The translations under genes and the position numbers were made by a program. Source: JACRCT01 sp036504155 (GTDB taxonomy: Bacteria; Myxococcota; Myxococcia; Myxococcales; UBA5297). Taken from it: a DNA stretch of 64,000 bases. Each line of letters opens with the position of its first letter. Positions within the stretch are counted from its first letter, which is position 1. Location of the stretch: contig DASXVQ010000033.1 in the NCBI GenBank assembly GCA_036504155.1, positions 20,309 through 84,308 on the forward strand. The letters run 5' to 3'. Of the stretch, positions 7,404 through 16,900 are shown one piece after another. The notes beneath the pieces are model-generated. The model was given only the letters and a program-made list of their open reading frames with translations, was not told the origin of the DNA and did not search any database.

Positions 7404-9071
7404 TCACGGCCGTCCGCGGCAGCACCACGGGAAGGTCATCCAGCCGCCGATGGCCACCGCCCAGGGCTTGCCCAGGTGCGGATAGAAGTCACGCAGGGCG
7501 TCGCGCATGGCGTCGGCGGTCTCGTGGACCTGGTCCGCGTCCAGGCCGACGCCGTTGGCGTTGCGGCAGGGAAGCGCCGGCTGCAGGACCGCCTGGCTGG
7601 GCAGCGCGATGAGCCCGAAGCTCGCCGGATCGGCGGCCATCTGCGAGCCCGGGACCAGGTTGAACTCGTGCAGGGCGACGAAGTCGATGACGTCGTGGTG
7701 GTCGGCCAGGAAGTCGAAGGTCTCGTTGCGCTGGCGCTGGGTCTCGGTGGGGAAGCCGACGATCAGCATCGTGCTGGTGCGGATTCCGGCGGCCCGGCAG
7801 TCGCGCAGGATCCGCTCGGCGAGCCCGGCGGGCCGCGGCTTGTTCATCGCGGTCAGCACCTCGGCCGAGGCGCTCTCCATCCCGAAGCGCAGGCAGACGC
7901 AGCCGGACTTGGCGAGGTCGGCGATGACCTCGGTCGTCAGCTGCGGGTGCAGCAGCACCTCGGCGGCCCAGCGGAGATCGAGGTGGGCTTCGACGATGGC
8001 CTTGGCGAAGGCATGCAGGTGATCGGGCCGGAAGGAGTCGGTGGGCAGGTCGAACCAGTTGGAGCCGGTCTCGGCGATCGCCGCCTGGATGTCCCGGATG
8101 GCCAGGTCGAAGGGCCGCACGCGGTACGACGAGGAGGTCTGCGAGGAGATGTTGCAGTACCGGCATCGGCCCCAGTGGCAGCCGCGTGTCAGCGGCACCG
8201 GGATGGCGTAGCGCGGCACCAAGTAGCGCGAGAGGTCCAGGCCGTCGGCGATCCAGCAGGGGCTGGGAACCGCCGCCAGATCCAGGCAGGACGCGTCCGG
8301 AGGGAGTACCCGCCCTCCGTGGCGGGGTCGGTCGCTCGCGATCTTCGAGAGCCACTCGTCGAGCGCGGCCTCCCCATCGTGCAGGACGAGCGAATCGACT
8401 GGCAGCACGGAGGCAGGAATCTCTCGCGCCTTCTCTCCCAGCGCGGTGAGGTACCCGCCGCCCACGCCCAGCGCGATCTGCGGCGCGAGCTTCCTGAGCC
8501 TGCGGATCAGCGTGAAGCCGGGGAGAATCTGCGACAGGTACGTCAGCGAGATGCCCACGGCCTTCGGCGAAGCCGCGAGGATGCGCGGGATGGCCTGCTC
8601 ATCGGCCCAGCCGAAGTAGGGATTGGCGGCGGGGTCGTCGATCGCAGCGACGAGCGAGTCCCAGTCGCGCCAGGCGCCCGAGATGTCGAAGGCCCGGTAG
8701 GAGTGCTCGGTCCCGGCGCGCCCGGAAGCCGAGAGCACGTTGCCCGCCGTCTCCAGGACTCCGAAGGCGCGCTCCATCGCGGCCGTGTCGGCGACCGTCT
8801 CGAACTTCTGCAGGGAAGCCTTGGCTTGCTCGATGCCGGCGGCGGCCTCGGAAGCGGCCTTGACGATCGATGCTGAGGCTCCCTCGGCGGCCAATCGGTC
8901 CCGACAACCGGCGAGGTGGCTCGCGGAGTGGAAGTGGTGGAAGGCGTCGATGGAGGCGTCCCACTGGCCCACCGACCATCCGCGCGAGCGCAGGTACGCC
9001 GCCAGGGTCGAGATGCTGGCCGCGGCCTGGCCGACGTTGGCGACGGGTGGGGAGATGAGCAGCAGGTCCAT
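7404..9071 (-). CDS. B12-binding-type radical SAM protein
   Basis: A 555-residue protein. The N-terminus MDLLLISPP followed by LAAYLRSRGW resembles a cobalamin-binding Rossmann domain. A ~100-residue helical insert and AVGISLTYLSQILPG come next. The radical SAM core begins at PLTRGCHWGRCRYCNIS, where the cluster cysteines are spaced CX4CX2C rather than CX3CX2C. Later core motifs include FGMESAS and STMLIVGFPTET. The substrate is unknown. An alternative ATG at 9086 adds five residues. The gene is divergent from the TIGR02996 gene with only ~40 bases between the starts, so the promoters overlap. Confidence 0.8.
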   Translation of the reverse strand: MDLLLISPPVANVGQAAASISTLAAYLRSRGWSVGQWDASIDAFHHFHSASHLAGCRDRLAAEGASASIVKAASEAAAGIEQAKASLQKFETVADTAAMERAFGVLETAGNVLSASGRAGTEHSYRAFDISGAWRDWDSLVAAIDDPAANPYFGWADEQAIPRILAASPKAVGISLTYLSQILPGFTLIRRLRKLAPQIALGVGGGYLTALGEKAREIPASVLPVDSLVLHDGEAALDEWLSKIASDRPRHGGRVLPPDASCLDLAAVPSPCWIADGLDLSRYLVPRYAIPVPLTRGCHWGRCRYCNISSQTSSSYRVRPFDLAIRDIQAAIAETGSNWFDLPTDSFRPDHLHAFAKAIVEAHLDLRWAAEVLLHPQLTTEVIADLAKSGCVCLRFGMESASAEVLTAMNKPRPAGLAERILRDCRAAGIRTSTMLIVGFPTETQRQRNETFDFLADHHDVIDFVALHEFNLVPGSQMAADPASFGLIALPSQAVLQPALPCRNANGVGLDADQVHETADAMRDALRDFYPHLGKPWAVAIGGWMTFPWCCRGRP

Positions 9072-9110
9072 GGAGAGGAAACCCATACCAAGCGGTAACG
9101 TGCTCGGGCC

Positions 9111-11324
9111 ATGACCTTCGACTTCGAGCCGGTCCGCCGCTTCCTGCCGACGGCGGAGCTGCGCGAGTGCTTGGAGAAGGAGATCGCCGCTTTGGGCGAC
9201 ACGCCGCCGGCGGTGGACTGGCAACGCGTGACGGTCCCGATGGTCCTGGGGCGGGTTGCCCTCAAGCCGCTCGTCCCTCCGGTCTTCCTACAGGTGCCGC
9301 CTACTGATCCCCATCCGCTCGCGCCGTGGATGCAGGCCTATTCGGCAACGCTCTCCATCTCGCTGGACCACGTCCCGGGAACTGCCAACCGCTACATCAA
9401 GGAGCTGCCCCGCTTCGGGGACCGCGCGGTCGCAGTGCTGCTTTTCCTCGCCGTTTCGGACTCGATCGCGCTGCGCGTCGCTGCGTACTCGGCCTTGGGA
9501 ATCTGGACCCAGAACAAGCCTGCGCTGCTCGACTCGGCCATGACGGAGGCGGCGGCGCGAGGAGTCTCGGACCCGTCGGCCAAGGTCCGCAAGGCGGCCT
9601 TCGACCTGCTGGCGCGGCGTCCGGAGCAGGCCAAGCCGGCGCTCTCACGAGCGGCTGAAGCGCTCGAGGGCAAGGCGCTCGCGTTGACGAACGAGGCGCT
9701 CGCACGGCTCGGCGCCCCGGCGGACGAGGCCGACGCCCCGTCCGCGCCCGATCCCGAGGATGCCGGGCTGCTCGCCAAGCTGGTCTCGCTGTGGACCGCG
9801 ACGCGCTCCACCGAGGTCGCGGACCTCGTCCACACGCTCTCCACGCGGATGCCTGCGCCCCCGCTGGCGGGCCGGTCGAAGACCGAGAAGGAGGGCGAGT
9901 GGCACGTGGTCGCCCAGCGACACGACCCGGCGACGCTCCCCTCGCTGCTGGCGGCGCCCTGGCCCGCGCAGTGGCGGGACGGCAGGGACCGGCTCCATGC
10001 GCTGCAGGGCTGGCCCGACCCGCGGACCGCCGTTGCGCTCGTGAAGCTGCTGGAGGCCGAGCCGTACCGCTCGCAGGCGTCGTTCAACCTCTACCGCGAG
10101 GTGCTCAAGGAGCTGTCGACGCTTCGCGACGCGCGCCAACTCGAGCCGCTCAAGAAGGCCGGCGCGGCGCTGCTGGCGCGCTTCCCCGGCTACACCTACC
10201 TCGCCGACTTCAAGCTGGGCGCCGAGGGTAAGTCTCTGGAGGAAGCGCTGAAGCTCGCGCCGCCGGTGGCGCCGCCGGACGACGACCCGGTCGTGACTCG
10301 GGCGCGCGCGCGCCTCGTGGGGGTGAAGTCGGGAGCCGAGGAAAGGGCGCGCACCGAAGCGGACTTCCTCGAGCGCATCTGGGCCGAGCCGGATTCCGAG
10401 GAGCTGCGCCGCGTCTACGCCGACTGGCTGCTGGAGCAGGGAGACGTCCGTGGCGAGTTCATCTCTCTGCAGTGCGAGCGGGCGGCAGGGCGGGGGACGG
10501 CAGCCTCCGAGCGGCGCGAGAAGCAGATCCTCGCGGAGCACGAGGAGCGCCTGGCCGGACCGCTGGCGCCCTACGTCGTTCGCGGTGGCCGGGTCTTCGA
10601 GCGCGGCTTCCTGGAGGGCGCGGCCCTCGACACCAAGCGGCTGGCGCAGGGGCTCGGCGAGTGCGCCTGGGCCACCGTGCGCACCGCCACGATCGCCGAG
10701 TGGGGCGACGCGGCGGTGCTCGCCAAGTTCTTCTCCGGCCCGGGGCGTCGCGTCACCGCCTTCCATGGAGCGCGCTACGAGCTCTTGGTCGAGCTGGCCC
10801 AGCAGTGTCCCGACTGCCCGCTCGAGGACGTGAGCCTCTTGATGGTGAACGCCGCGTCGATCGACCTGAAGCTGCCGAAGCTGCGGCGCCTGGGGATCAT
10901 CCGGCAGCGCTACGCCTTCGGGCACGACGATCGCGCGCGGACCTGGGCCTGCGTCGTCCCCAAGGAGCTGTGGGCGAAGCTGACCTCGTTCGCGGCCAAC
11001 GACACCTGGAGCGAGCTGGCGGGCTGGCACGTGCGCTTCCGCGACATGCCCTGGTTGACCTCGCTGCGCGTGCTCTCGCCGGAGACCACTTCGGTGCTCG
11101 AGCCGGAGGGCTGGGAGGTGCGCTTCGAGCGCGACGCGGCCCAGGCGGCGCCCAGGCTCGTGGTCGAGGCGCACGCCGGCGCCCGGGACGTCGAGCCGGT
11201 CCTGCGCGGGATGGAGCGGCTGCCGGCGGAGCTGCGCAAGGCCCTGACGATCGTCGAGTCGCGGGCGCTGGACGCCGAGGCGCGCGCGGCGCTGGAGAGG
11301 GTCAGCAAGGGTGGCGCGGATTGA
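9111..11324 (+). CDS. HEAT-like and TIGR02996 domain protein
   Basis: A 737-residue cytoplasmic protein with no signal or membrane segment. Residues about 95-210 form HEAT/armadillo-like helical pairs (ALRVAAYSALGIW, AKVRKAAFDLLARRP). At about 420-455 is the repeat-companion domain TIGR02996 (FLERIWAEPDSEELRRVYAD, then WLLEQGDVRGEFISLQCE), known mainly from Planctomycetes and Myxococcota. The remaining C-terminal part has leucine-rich-repeat-like segments (LKLPKLRRLGI). Its role is unknown; the architecture suggests protein-protein interaction. The last codons lie inside a tandem repeat. Confidence 0.75.
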   Translation: MTFDFEPVRRFLPTAELRECLEKEIAALGDTPPAVDWQRVTVPMVLGRVALKPLVPPVFLQVPPTDPHPLAPWMQAYSATLSISLDHVPGTANRYIKELPRFGDRAVAVLLFLAVSDSIALRVAAYSALGIWTQNKPALLDSAMTEAAARGVSDPSAKVRKAAFDLLARRPEQAKPALSRAAEALEGKALALTNEALARLGAPADEADAPSAPDPEDAGLLAKLVSLWTATRSTEVADLVHTLSTRMPAPPLAGRSKTEKEGEWHVVAQRHDPATLPSLLAAPWPAQWRDGRDRLHALQGWPDPRTAVALVKLLEAEPYRSQASFNLYREVLKELSTLRDARQLEPLKKAGAALLARFPGYTYLADFKLGAEGKSLEEALKLAPPVAPPDDDPVVTRARARLVGVKSGAEERARTEADFLERIWAEPDSEELRRVYADWLLEQGDVRGEFISLQCERAAGRGTAASERREKQILAEHEERLAGPLAPYVVRGGRVFERGFLEGAALDTKRLAQGLGECAWATVRTATIAEWGDAAVLAKFFSGPGRRVTAFHGARYELLVELAQQCPDCPLEDVSLLMVNAASIDLKLPKLRRLGIIRQRYAFGHDDRARTWACVVPKELWAKLTSFAANDTWSELAGWHVRFRDMPWLTSLRVLSPETTSVLEPEGWEVRFERDAAQAAPRLVVEAHAGARDVEPVLRGMERLPAELRKALTIVESRALDAEARAALERVSKGGAD

Positions 11325-11406
11325 GTTCTGGCCCCTCGACAAGCTCGGGGTGATGCTCAGCGCAGATTGAGCTCTGGCCCCTGGACAGGCTCGGGGTGAG
11401 GCTCAG
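11314..11406. repeat. two tandem copies of a ~46-bp extragenic repeat
   Basis: Two near-identical copies (11314-11360 and 11360-11406) share the core TCTGGCCCCT-GAC-A-GCTCGGGGTGA. Each can fold into a small hairpin (CCCC..CGA with TCGGGG). The pair covers the stop codon of the TIGR02996 gene and the end of folB, which are convergent. It looks like a REP-type dispersed element that could also serve as a bidirectional terminator. Confidence 0.7.
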
Positions 11407-11765
11407 AACTTAGTAGGCCGCTCGCGCTCGATCTCCACGCCCACGCTCTTGCCGAAGCGCAGCGCGGAGGGCTTCTCCACCGTCACCTGGACCTTGTGCA
11501 CCTTGGGCTCGGCCAGGCACACCTCGGCGACGCGCTCGGCGAGCGCCTCGATGAGGAAGAAGCGCGAGGCCTCCACGGTGTCCATCACCGCGTTGCGCAC
11601 GGTGCGGTAGTCGAGGGTGTCGGCGATGCGGTCGCTCTTGCCGCCCTTGGAGAGGTCGGTCCAGAGCACGAGGTTGATGATGATGTTCTGCTTGTCGTGC
11701 CGCTCGGAATCGTTCGCCCCGATGATGCAGCGCGCCAACAGGTCCTTGATGAGGATGCGGTCCAC
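11403..11765 (-). CDS. folB: dihydroneopterin aldolase
   Basis: A 120-residue protein of the usual FolB length. It converts 7,8-dihydroneopterin to 6-hydroxymethyl-dihydropterin and glycolaldehyde in folate synthesis. Seen: the N-terminal strand DRILIKDLLARCIIGANDSE, DYRTVRNAV, the FFLIEALAERVAEVCL helix with the conserved Glu, and the C-terminal strand VQVTVEKPSALRFGKSVGVE. A GTG at 11765 was chosen because family similarity begins with VDRI and CCGGAG lies upstream. No other folate gene is adjacent. Confidence 0.88.
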   Translation of the reverse strand: MDRILIKDLLARCIIGANDSERHDKQNIIINLVLWTDLSKGGKSDRIADTLDYRTVRNAVMDTVEASRFFLIEALAERVAEVCLAEPKVHKVQVTVEKPSALRFGKSVGVEIERERPTKF

Positions 11766-11940
11766 TTGCGGGTGCTCCGGGGCTGGCGACGCGAAGAGGT
11801 GCGGAAGATAGCGCCATCGGCTGGGGGCGGCGAGCGAGTCGATATTCCAGCGTGGAATCGAGGGGTTGGCGCTCGTACCGGCGCCGAAGCCTCGATCCTG
11901 CGCCCGGGAATGTCGGACCCGACCTGTAATCTTGTTCAGT

Positions 11941-12906
11941 ATGAAGGCACTGAACCAGATTCCGACCGGATATGCCCACAGCGAACCGTGGCCCGCGCAC
12001 CCGCGGGTCGAGGTCCGCACCGCCCGCAGCCAGGACGTGCTGCTGCCCATCGGCGAGGGCCCTTCGCGCTACTTCGCGCTCAACCCGTACTCCGGCTGCG
12101 AGTTCGCCTGCGTGTGGTGCCGCGGCCGCCATACGCCTCCGTTCAAGGACGCCGACCCGCGCCTGTTCGAGCGCGACATCCACGCCCGCGCCAACGCGGT
12201 CGAGGCGGTCACCCGCGCGCTCAAGGACGGCTCGCTCGAGCGCTCGCCGCTGGTCCTGGGCACGCAGTGCGACCCCTGGCAGCCGGCGGAGCAGAAGGCG
12301 CAGGTGACCCGCGGCGTGCTCGACGTGCTCGCGCGCTACGGCTCGGTGGATCTGCGCGCCCAGACGCGCTCCACGCTCATCCCGCGCGACATCGATCTGC
12401 TGGCGGCCATCGGCCGGCGCGGCAAGGTGTCGGTCTCCTTCTCCATCCCCACGCTCGACCTGCGGCTGTCGAAGCTGCTCGAGCCGCTCGCCCCGTCGGC
12501 GGAGCGCCGGCTGGTGGTGCTGGAGACGCTGGCTCGCGCCGGCATCCGCGTCGGCGTGCAGGTGGCGCCGGTGATGCACGGCATCAACGACTCTGCGCCC
12601 TACCTCGAGGCGGTGCTGCGCCGGGCCCAGAGCGCCGGCGCCTCCTTCGCCACGGTGACGCCGCTCTCCATGCCCGCACCGGCGCGGCTGGCGATGGTCG
12701 GCTTCGTCTCGCACTACGACCCCGAGCTGGCCACCAAGTACGACCGGCTGCTCGCGCGAACCGTGGAGACGGATCGGGCGTTCCCGGAGAGGCTGCAGGC
12801 GAGCTTCGACCAGGTCTGCACGCGGCTGGGGCTCGCGCATCCGCGCCGCGCCCCGCGCAAGGCGCCGCCGCCCGCGAGCGCCGAGCGGCAGCTGTCGCTG
12901 TTCTAG
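11941..12906 (+). CDS. SPL-like radical SAM protein (PA0069/Rv2578c type)
   Basis: A 321-residue radical SAM protein. After ALNPYSGCEFACVWCRGRH (canonical CX3CX2C, about residues 52-59) come TQCDPWQPAE, LRAQTRS and FSIPTLD, as in the PA0069/Rv2578c family related to spore photoproduct lyase. The reaction of these relatives is not established. The ATG at 11941 is preferred; an in-frame upstream ATG at 11866 would add 25 unrelated residues. Its C-terminus ends in a QLSLF-type motif (ERQLSLF), which resembles a beta-clamp-binding peptide (QLxLF) and suggests contact with the replication or repair machinery. Confidence 0.8.
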   Translation: MKALNQIPTGYAHSEPWPAHPRVEVRTARSQDVLLPIGEGPSRYFALNPYSGCEFACVWCRGRHTPPFKDADPRLFERDIHARANAVEAVTRALKDGSLERSPLVLGTQCDPWQPAEQKAQVTRGVLDVLARYGSVDLRAQTRSTLIPRDIDLLAAIGRRGKVSVSFSIPTLDLRLSKLLEPLAPSAERRLVVLETLARAGIRVGVQVAPVMHGINDSAPYLEAVLRRAQSAGASFATVTPLSMPAPARLAMVGFVSHYDPELATKYDRLLARTVETDRAFPERLQASFDQVCTRLGLAHPRRAPRKAPPPASAERQLSLF

Positions 12907-13287
12907 GCGGGACCTGCGCCGCCCGCCTCCAACAACGACAGGCTCGCCGGCGCTCCGGGGCGTTTCGCCTCGGAGCCCCCGCGTCCTTTTGTCTTCGGAA
13001 TCCGGTATCTTGCAGCCGGCCGCTGGGGCGGAAGTCCTTCTCTGAACAATCCCCCGCGACGTTTGGCCCCGGACATCATCTAAGCCAGTGTCCAGGAATG
13101 CCCCAAAGGCATGTTCGGTCGCAGCGAAGGCGTCAGTTCCCACCCGCGGGACGGTTGACAGGCTAGGGGTTCACCGACAGATTTCGCCGCCGGTTTTCAT
13201 GGCGGTCGAACAGGCGCGTAGAGGGGCGGGGGCCTTCTAGATGGCTCGACGCCACGGCGCTCACAGCGGACGGACGCGAGAGAACGC
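12907..13287. other. leader region of the ACIII operon
   Basis: About 380 bases without a gene between a radical SAM gene and actA, both rightward. The only signal I can point to is the promoter-like TTGACA at 13155. No convincing terminator, riboswitch or RNA gene was seen. Confidence 0.6.
13155..13183 (+). promoter_or_regulatory. possible sigma-70 promoter for the ACIII operon
   Basis: A perfect -35 hexamer TTGACA (13155-13160) with a 17-base spacer to a weak -10 (CAGATT, 13178-13183, three of six matches). It lies about 105 bases upstream of the actA start. The -35 match is good but the -10 is poor. Confidence 0.35.
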
Positions 13288-13938
13288 ATGCCACGCTACT
13301 TCTTCCCCCGCTGGTCCAACCAAGCCCTGAAGTGGATCTTCTTCTTCGGCCTGGGGCCGGCCGCGACGGCCGTGGTGCTGGCGCTCTGGTACTACGGCAC
13401 CAACAAGCACCTGGAGGTCGGCTACCAGCCCGACCAGCCGGTCGACTACAGCCACAAGCTGCACGCCGGCGACCTGGGCATGGACTGCCGCTACTGCCAC
13501 TACACGGTGGAGAGGGCCGCCTTCGCCGCGGTGCCGCCGACCCAGGTGTGCATGAACTGCCACACCAAGGTCCGCGCCGACAGCGCCAAGATCCTCCCGG
13601 TGCGCGAGAGCTTCGCCAACGACACGCCGATCCCCTGGGTGCGCGTGCACAAGCTGCCCGAGTTCGTCTACTTCAACCACGGGGCGCACCTGGCCGCCGG
13701 CGTCGGCTGCTCGACCTGCCACGGCCGGATCGACCAGATGCCCAAGGTCATCCAGCGCGAGCCGCTCTCGATGAGCTGGTGCCTGGACTGCCACCGCGAC
13801 CCGGGCAAGAACCTGCGCCCGGCGAGCGAGATCACCAACATGGCCTGGAAGCCGCCGGAGCAGTCGCCTCCCAAGGCGGTCGCGCCGACAGGGCGCGTGG
13901 TCCAGCCGCCGCTGCACTGCTCGGGGTGCCACCGATGA
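13288..13938 (+). CDS. actA: alternative complex III pentaheme cytochrome c subunit ActA
   Basis: A 216-residue membrane-anchored cytochrome of alternative complex III, the quinol:electron-acceptor oxidoreductase that replaces bc1. One N-terminal membrane segment (about 15-36) is followed by five CXXCH heme c motifs: CRYCH, CMNCH, CSTCH, CLDCH and CSGCH, the last at the C-terminus. Several distal His candidates (YSHKLHAG, FNHGAHL) are present. It is the first gene of the act unit and overlaps actB by ATGA. Confidence 0.95.
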   Translation: MPRYFFPRWSNQALKWIFFFGLGPAATAVVLALWYYGTNKHLEVGYQPDQPVDYSHKLHAGDLGMDCRYCHYTVERAAFAAVPPTQVCMNCHTKVRADSAKILPVRESFANDTPIPWVRVHKLPEFVYFNHGAHLAAGVGCSTCHGRIDQMPKVIQREPLSMSWCLDCHRDPGKNLRPASEITNMAWKPPEQSPPKAVAPTGRVVQPPLHCSGCHR

Positions 13939-16900
13939 GCGATCCCAAGTTCCCCGTGACGGTCGGCGCAAAGGCCGACTGCGACTGCGGGTCCGACTGC
14001 GGCTGCAAGCCTGCGGAGGGCAAGCAGTACTGGCGCAGCCTGGGCGAGCTGGCCGAGTCGCTCGAGTACCGCCAGGCCAAAAAGCACGTCCCCGGCGGCG
14101 TCTCCGGCCCGGCCGACGGCTTCAGCCGCCGCAACTTCCTGTCGCTGATGGGCGCCTCGATGGGCCTGGCCGGGCTGGCCGCCTGCCGCCGCCCCGAGGA
14201 GAAGATCCTCCCGTACGCGCGCGCGCCGGAGAAGGTCACGCCCGGCATCGCCGAGCACTACGCCACCGCGTTCCCGTGGCAGGGCACGGCCATCGGACTG
14301 CTCGTCGAGAGCCACGAGGGGCGGCCGACGAAGATCGAGGGCAACCCCAAGCACCCGGAGAGCCTCGGCGGCACCACCGCGTTCGCCCAGGCCTCGGTCC
14401 TCGATCTGTACGACCCCGACCGCTCGACGGCCCCGACCGAGAGGGGCATGGAGCGGACCTGGGACGAGGTCGCCGCGTTCCTCAAGGCGCGTGGCGCGGG
14501 GCTGAAAGTGAAGGGCGGCCAGGGCCTGCTGATCCTCGCCGAGGCTCACCGCTCGCCGACGCTGACCGCGGCGCTCGACGCCGTCGAGTTCGCGCTGCCG
14601 CAGGCGAAGATCCTGCGCTACGAGCCGTTCGACCGCGACCGCCCGCACGAGGGCGCGCGGATCGCGCTGGGCAAGACCTTCGAGGCTCTGCCGGACCTGG
14701 CCAAGGCCGAAGTCATCGTGGCACTGGATTGCGACCTCTTCGGCTGGGAGGGCAGCCCGGCCCGCCAGATGAACGAGTTCGCCTTGCGCCGCAAGGTGGA
14801 GAAGCCCGGCGACGAGATGAGCCGGCTGTACGCCGTCGAGAGCGCCTACAGCATCACCGGCGCCGCCGCCGACCACCGCCTGAGGCTGCCTCGCAAGGAG
14901 ATCCCGGCGTTCGTCTTCTCGCTGGCGCGTGAGCTGTCCGCGCAGGGCCTGGACCTGGGCGAGATCGGCGGCGCCGTGGGCGGATTCGCCGACAAGTACG
15001 GCGCCAAGAAGCCCTGGCTCAAGGCGATGGCCAAGGACCTGCTGGCGCACCGCAAGAACGCGCTGCTCGTCGCCGGAAGTGCGCAGCCCGCCGCGGTGCA
15101 CGCGGTGCTGCACGCCATCCACCACGCGCTGGGCGCGGTGGGCACCACGGTCACCTACGCCAAGGTCTTCGAGGACGCGACCGAAGGCGCCGGCTCGCTC
15201 AAGGTCGCCGCCGACGCGCTGCGCTCCGGCGAGATCGACACCGTGCTGATGCTCGGTGGCAATCCGGTGCTGACCGCGGGCCCCGACACCGGCTTCACCG
15301 AGGCGCTCGCCAAGGCCAAGGCGATCGTCCATCTCTCCAGCCACCGCGACGAGACCAGCGCGCTGGCGACCTGGCACCTCAACCGCGCGCACTACCTCGA
15401 GTCCTGGAGCGACGTGCGCGCCGCCGACGGCACCGCGACCATCCTCCAGCCGCTCATCGCGCCGCTGTTCGACGGCAAGACCGAGGCCGAGGTCCTCGCG
15501 CTGCTCCTCGGGACGCCGCGCAAGGCCTATGACCTGGTTCGCGAGAACTGGCAGGCGCAGCTTCGAATCGCCCCCGCTGGCGCTCTGGCGCCGCTCGGCG
15601 GCGGAGCGGCTCCCAAGCCGGACCTCAACGTGCCGCCTTTCGAGCTGGCCTGGCGCCAGGCGCTGCACGACGGCCTGCTGCAGCCGGGCTTCTTCACGAT
15701 CCAGGCGCCTCCGGTCGATCGCGCCGCCGTGGCCAAGGCGATCGCCGCGCTGCCGGCGCCTGCGGCCGGCCTCGAGGTCACCTTCCACCCCGACCCGCAC
15801 GCCTTCGACGGTCGCTACGCCAATAACGGCTGGCTGCAGGAGATGCCGGACACGATGGTGAAGCAGACCTGGGGCAACGCGGCGCTGGTCTCGACCGCGA
15901 CCGCGGCCAAGCTGGGCCTGGTCGAAGGCGACCTGGTCGAGCTCAAGCTCGCCGCTCCCATCAACTCGGTGAAGCTGCCGGTGGCCATCGCCCCCGGGCA
16001 GGCCGACGAGTCGATCGCCGTCAGCGTGGGACAGGGCCGCCGCAGGGCCGGGCGCGTCGGCGACAACGTGGGCCACGACACCTACCCGCTGCGCGTCGCT
16101 GCCCCCATCGACGCCGCGCTGGGCGTGCAGGCGAGCAAGGCCGGCTCCGTCGAGCCGCTCGCCCGCACGCAGGAGCACGCCTTGATGGAGGGCCGGCCCC
16201 TGGTGCGCGAGGGCACGCTCAAGAAGTTCGAGGAGGAGCCGAAGTTCGCCCAGGAGATGGTGGACGTCCCGCCGCTCCTCTCCCTCTTCGACGATCACCC
16301 GTACCCCGGCCAGCGCTGGGGCCTGGTCATCGACCTCAACGCCTGCACCGGCTGCAACGCCTGCGCAGTCGCCTGCCAGGCCGAGAACAACGTGCCGCTC
16401 GTCGGCAAGAGCGGCGTGATGCGCTCGCGCGAGATGCACTGGCTGCGCATCGACCGCTACTTCGAGGGCAGCCCCGACGAGCCGAAGGCCGTCTTCCAGC
16501 CGGTGGCCTGCCAACAGTGCGAGAACGCGCCCTGCGAGCAGGTCTGCCCGGTGGGCGCGACCACGCACAGCCCCGAGGGGCTCAACGACATGGCCTACAA
16601 CCGGTGCATCGGCACCCGGTACTGCGCCAACAACTGCCCCTTCAAGGTCCGCCGCTTCAACTTCTTCAACTACACCAAGGACACCCCGGACCTGCAGAAG
16701 CTGCAGAAGAACCCGGAGGTCACGGTGCGCTCCCGCGGCGTCATGGAGAAGTGCACGTACTGCGTGCAGCGCATCCAGGCCGCCAAGATCGAGGCGCACA
16801 AGCGGGGCGAGGACAAGGTGGCCGAGGGATCCATCAAGACCGCCTGCCAGCAGGCCTGCCCCGCCCAGGCCATCCGCTTCGGCGACCTCAACGATCCGGA

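Noticed and set aside
13155..13183. Treating the TTGACA site as a firm promoter for the ACIII operon
   Set aside because: The -10 match is only three of six, so it is listed as a low-confidence candidate and no finding is based on it.
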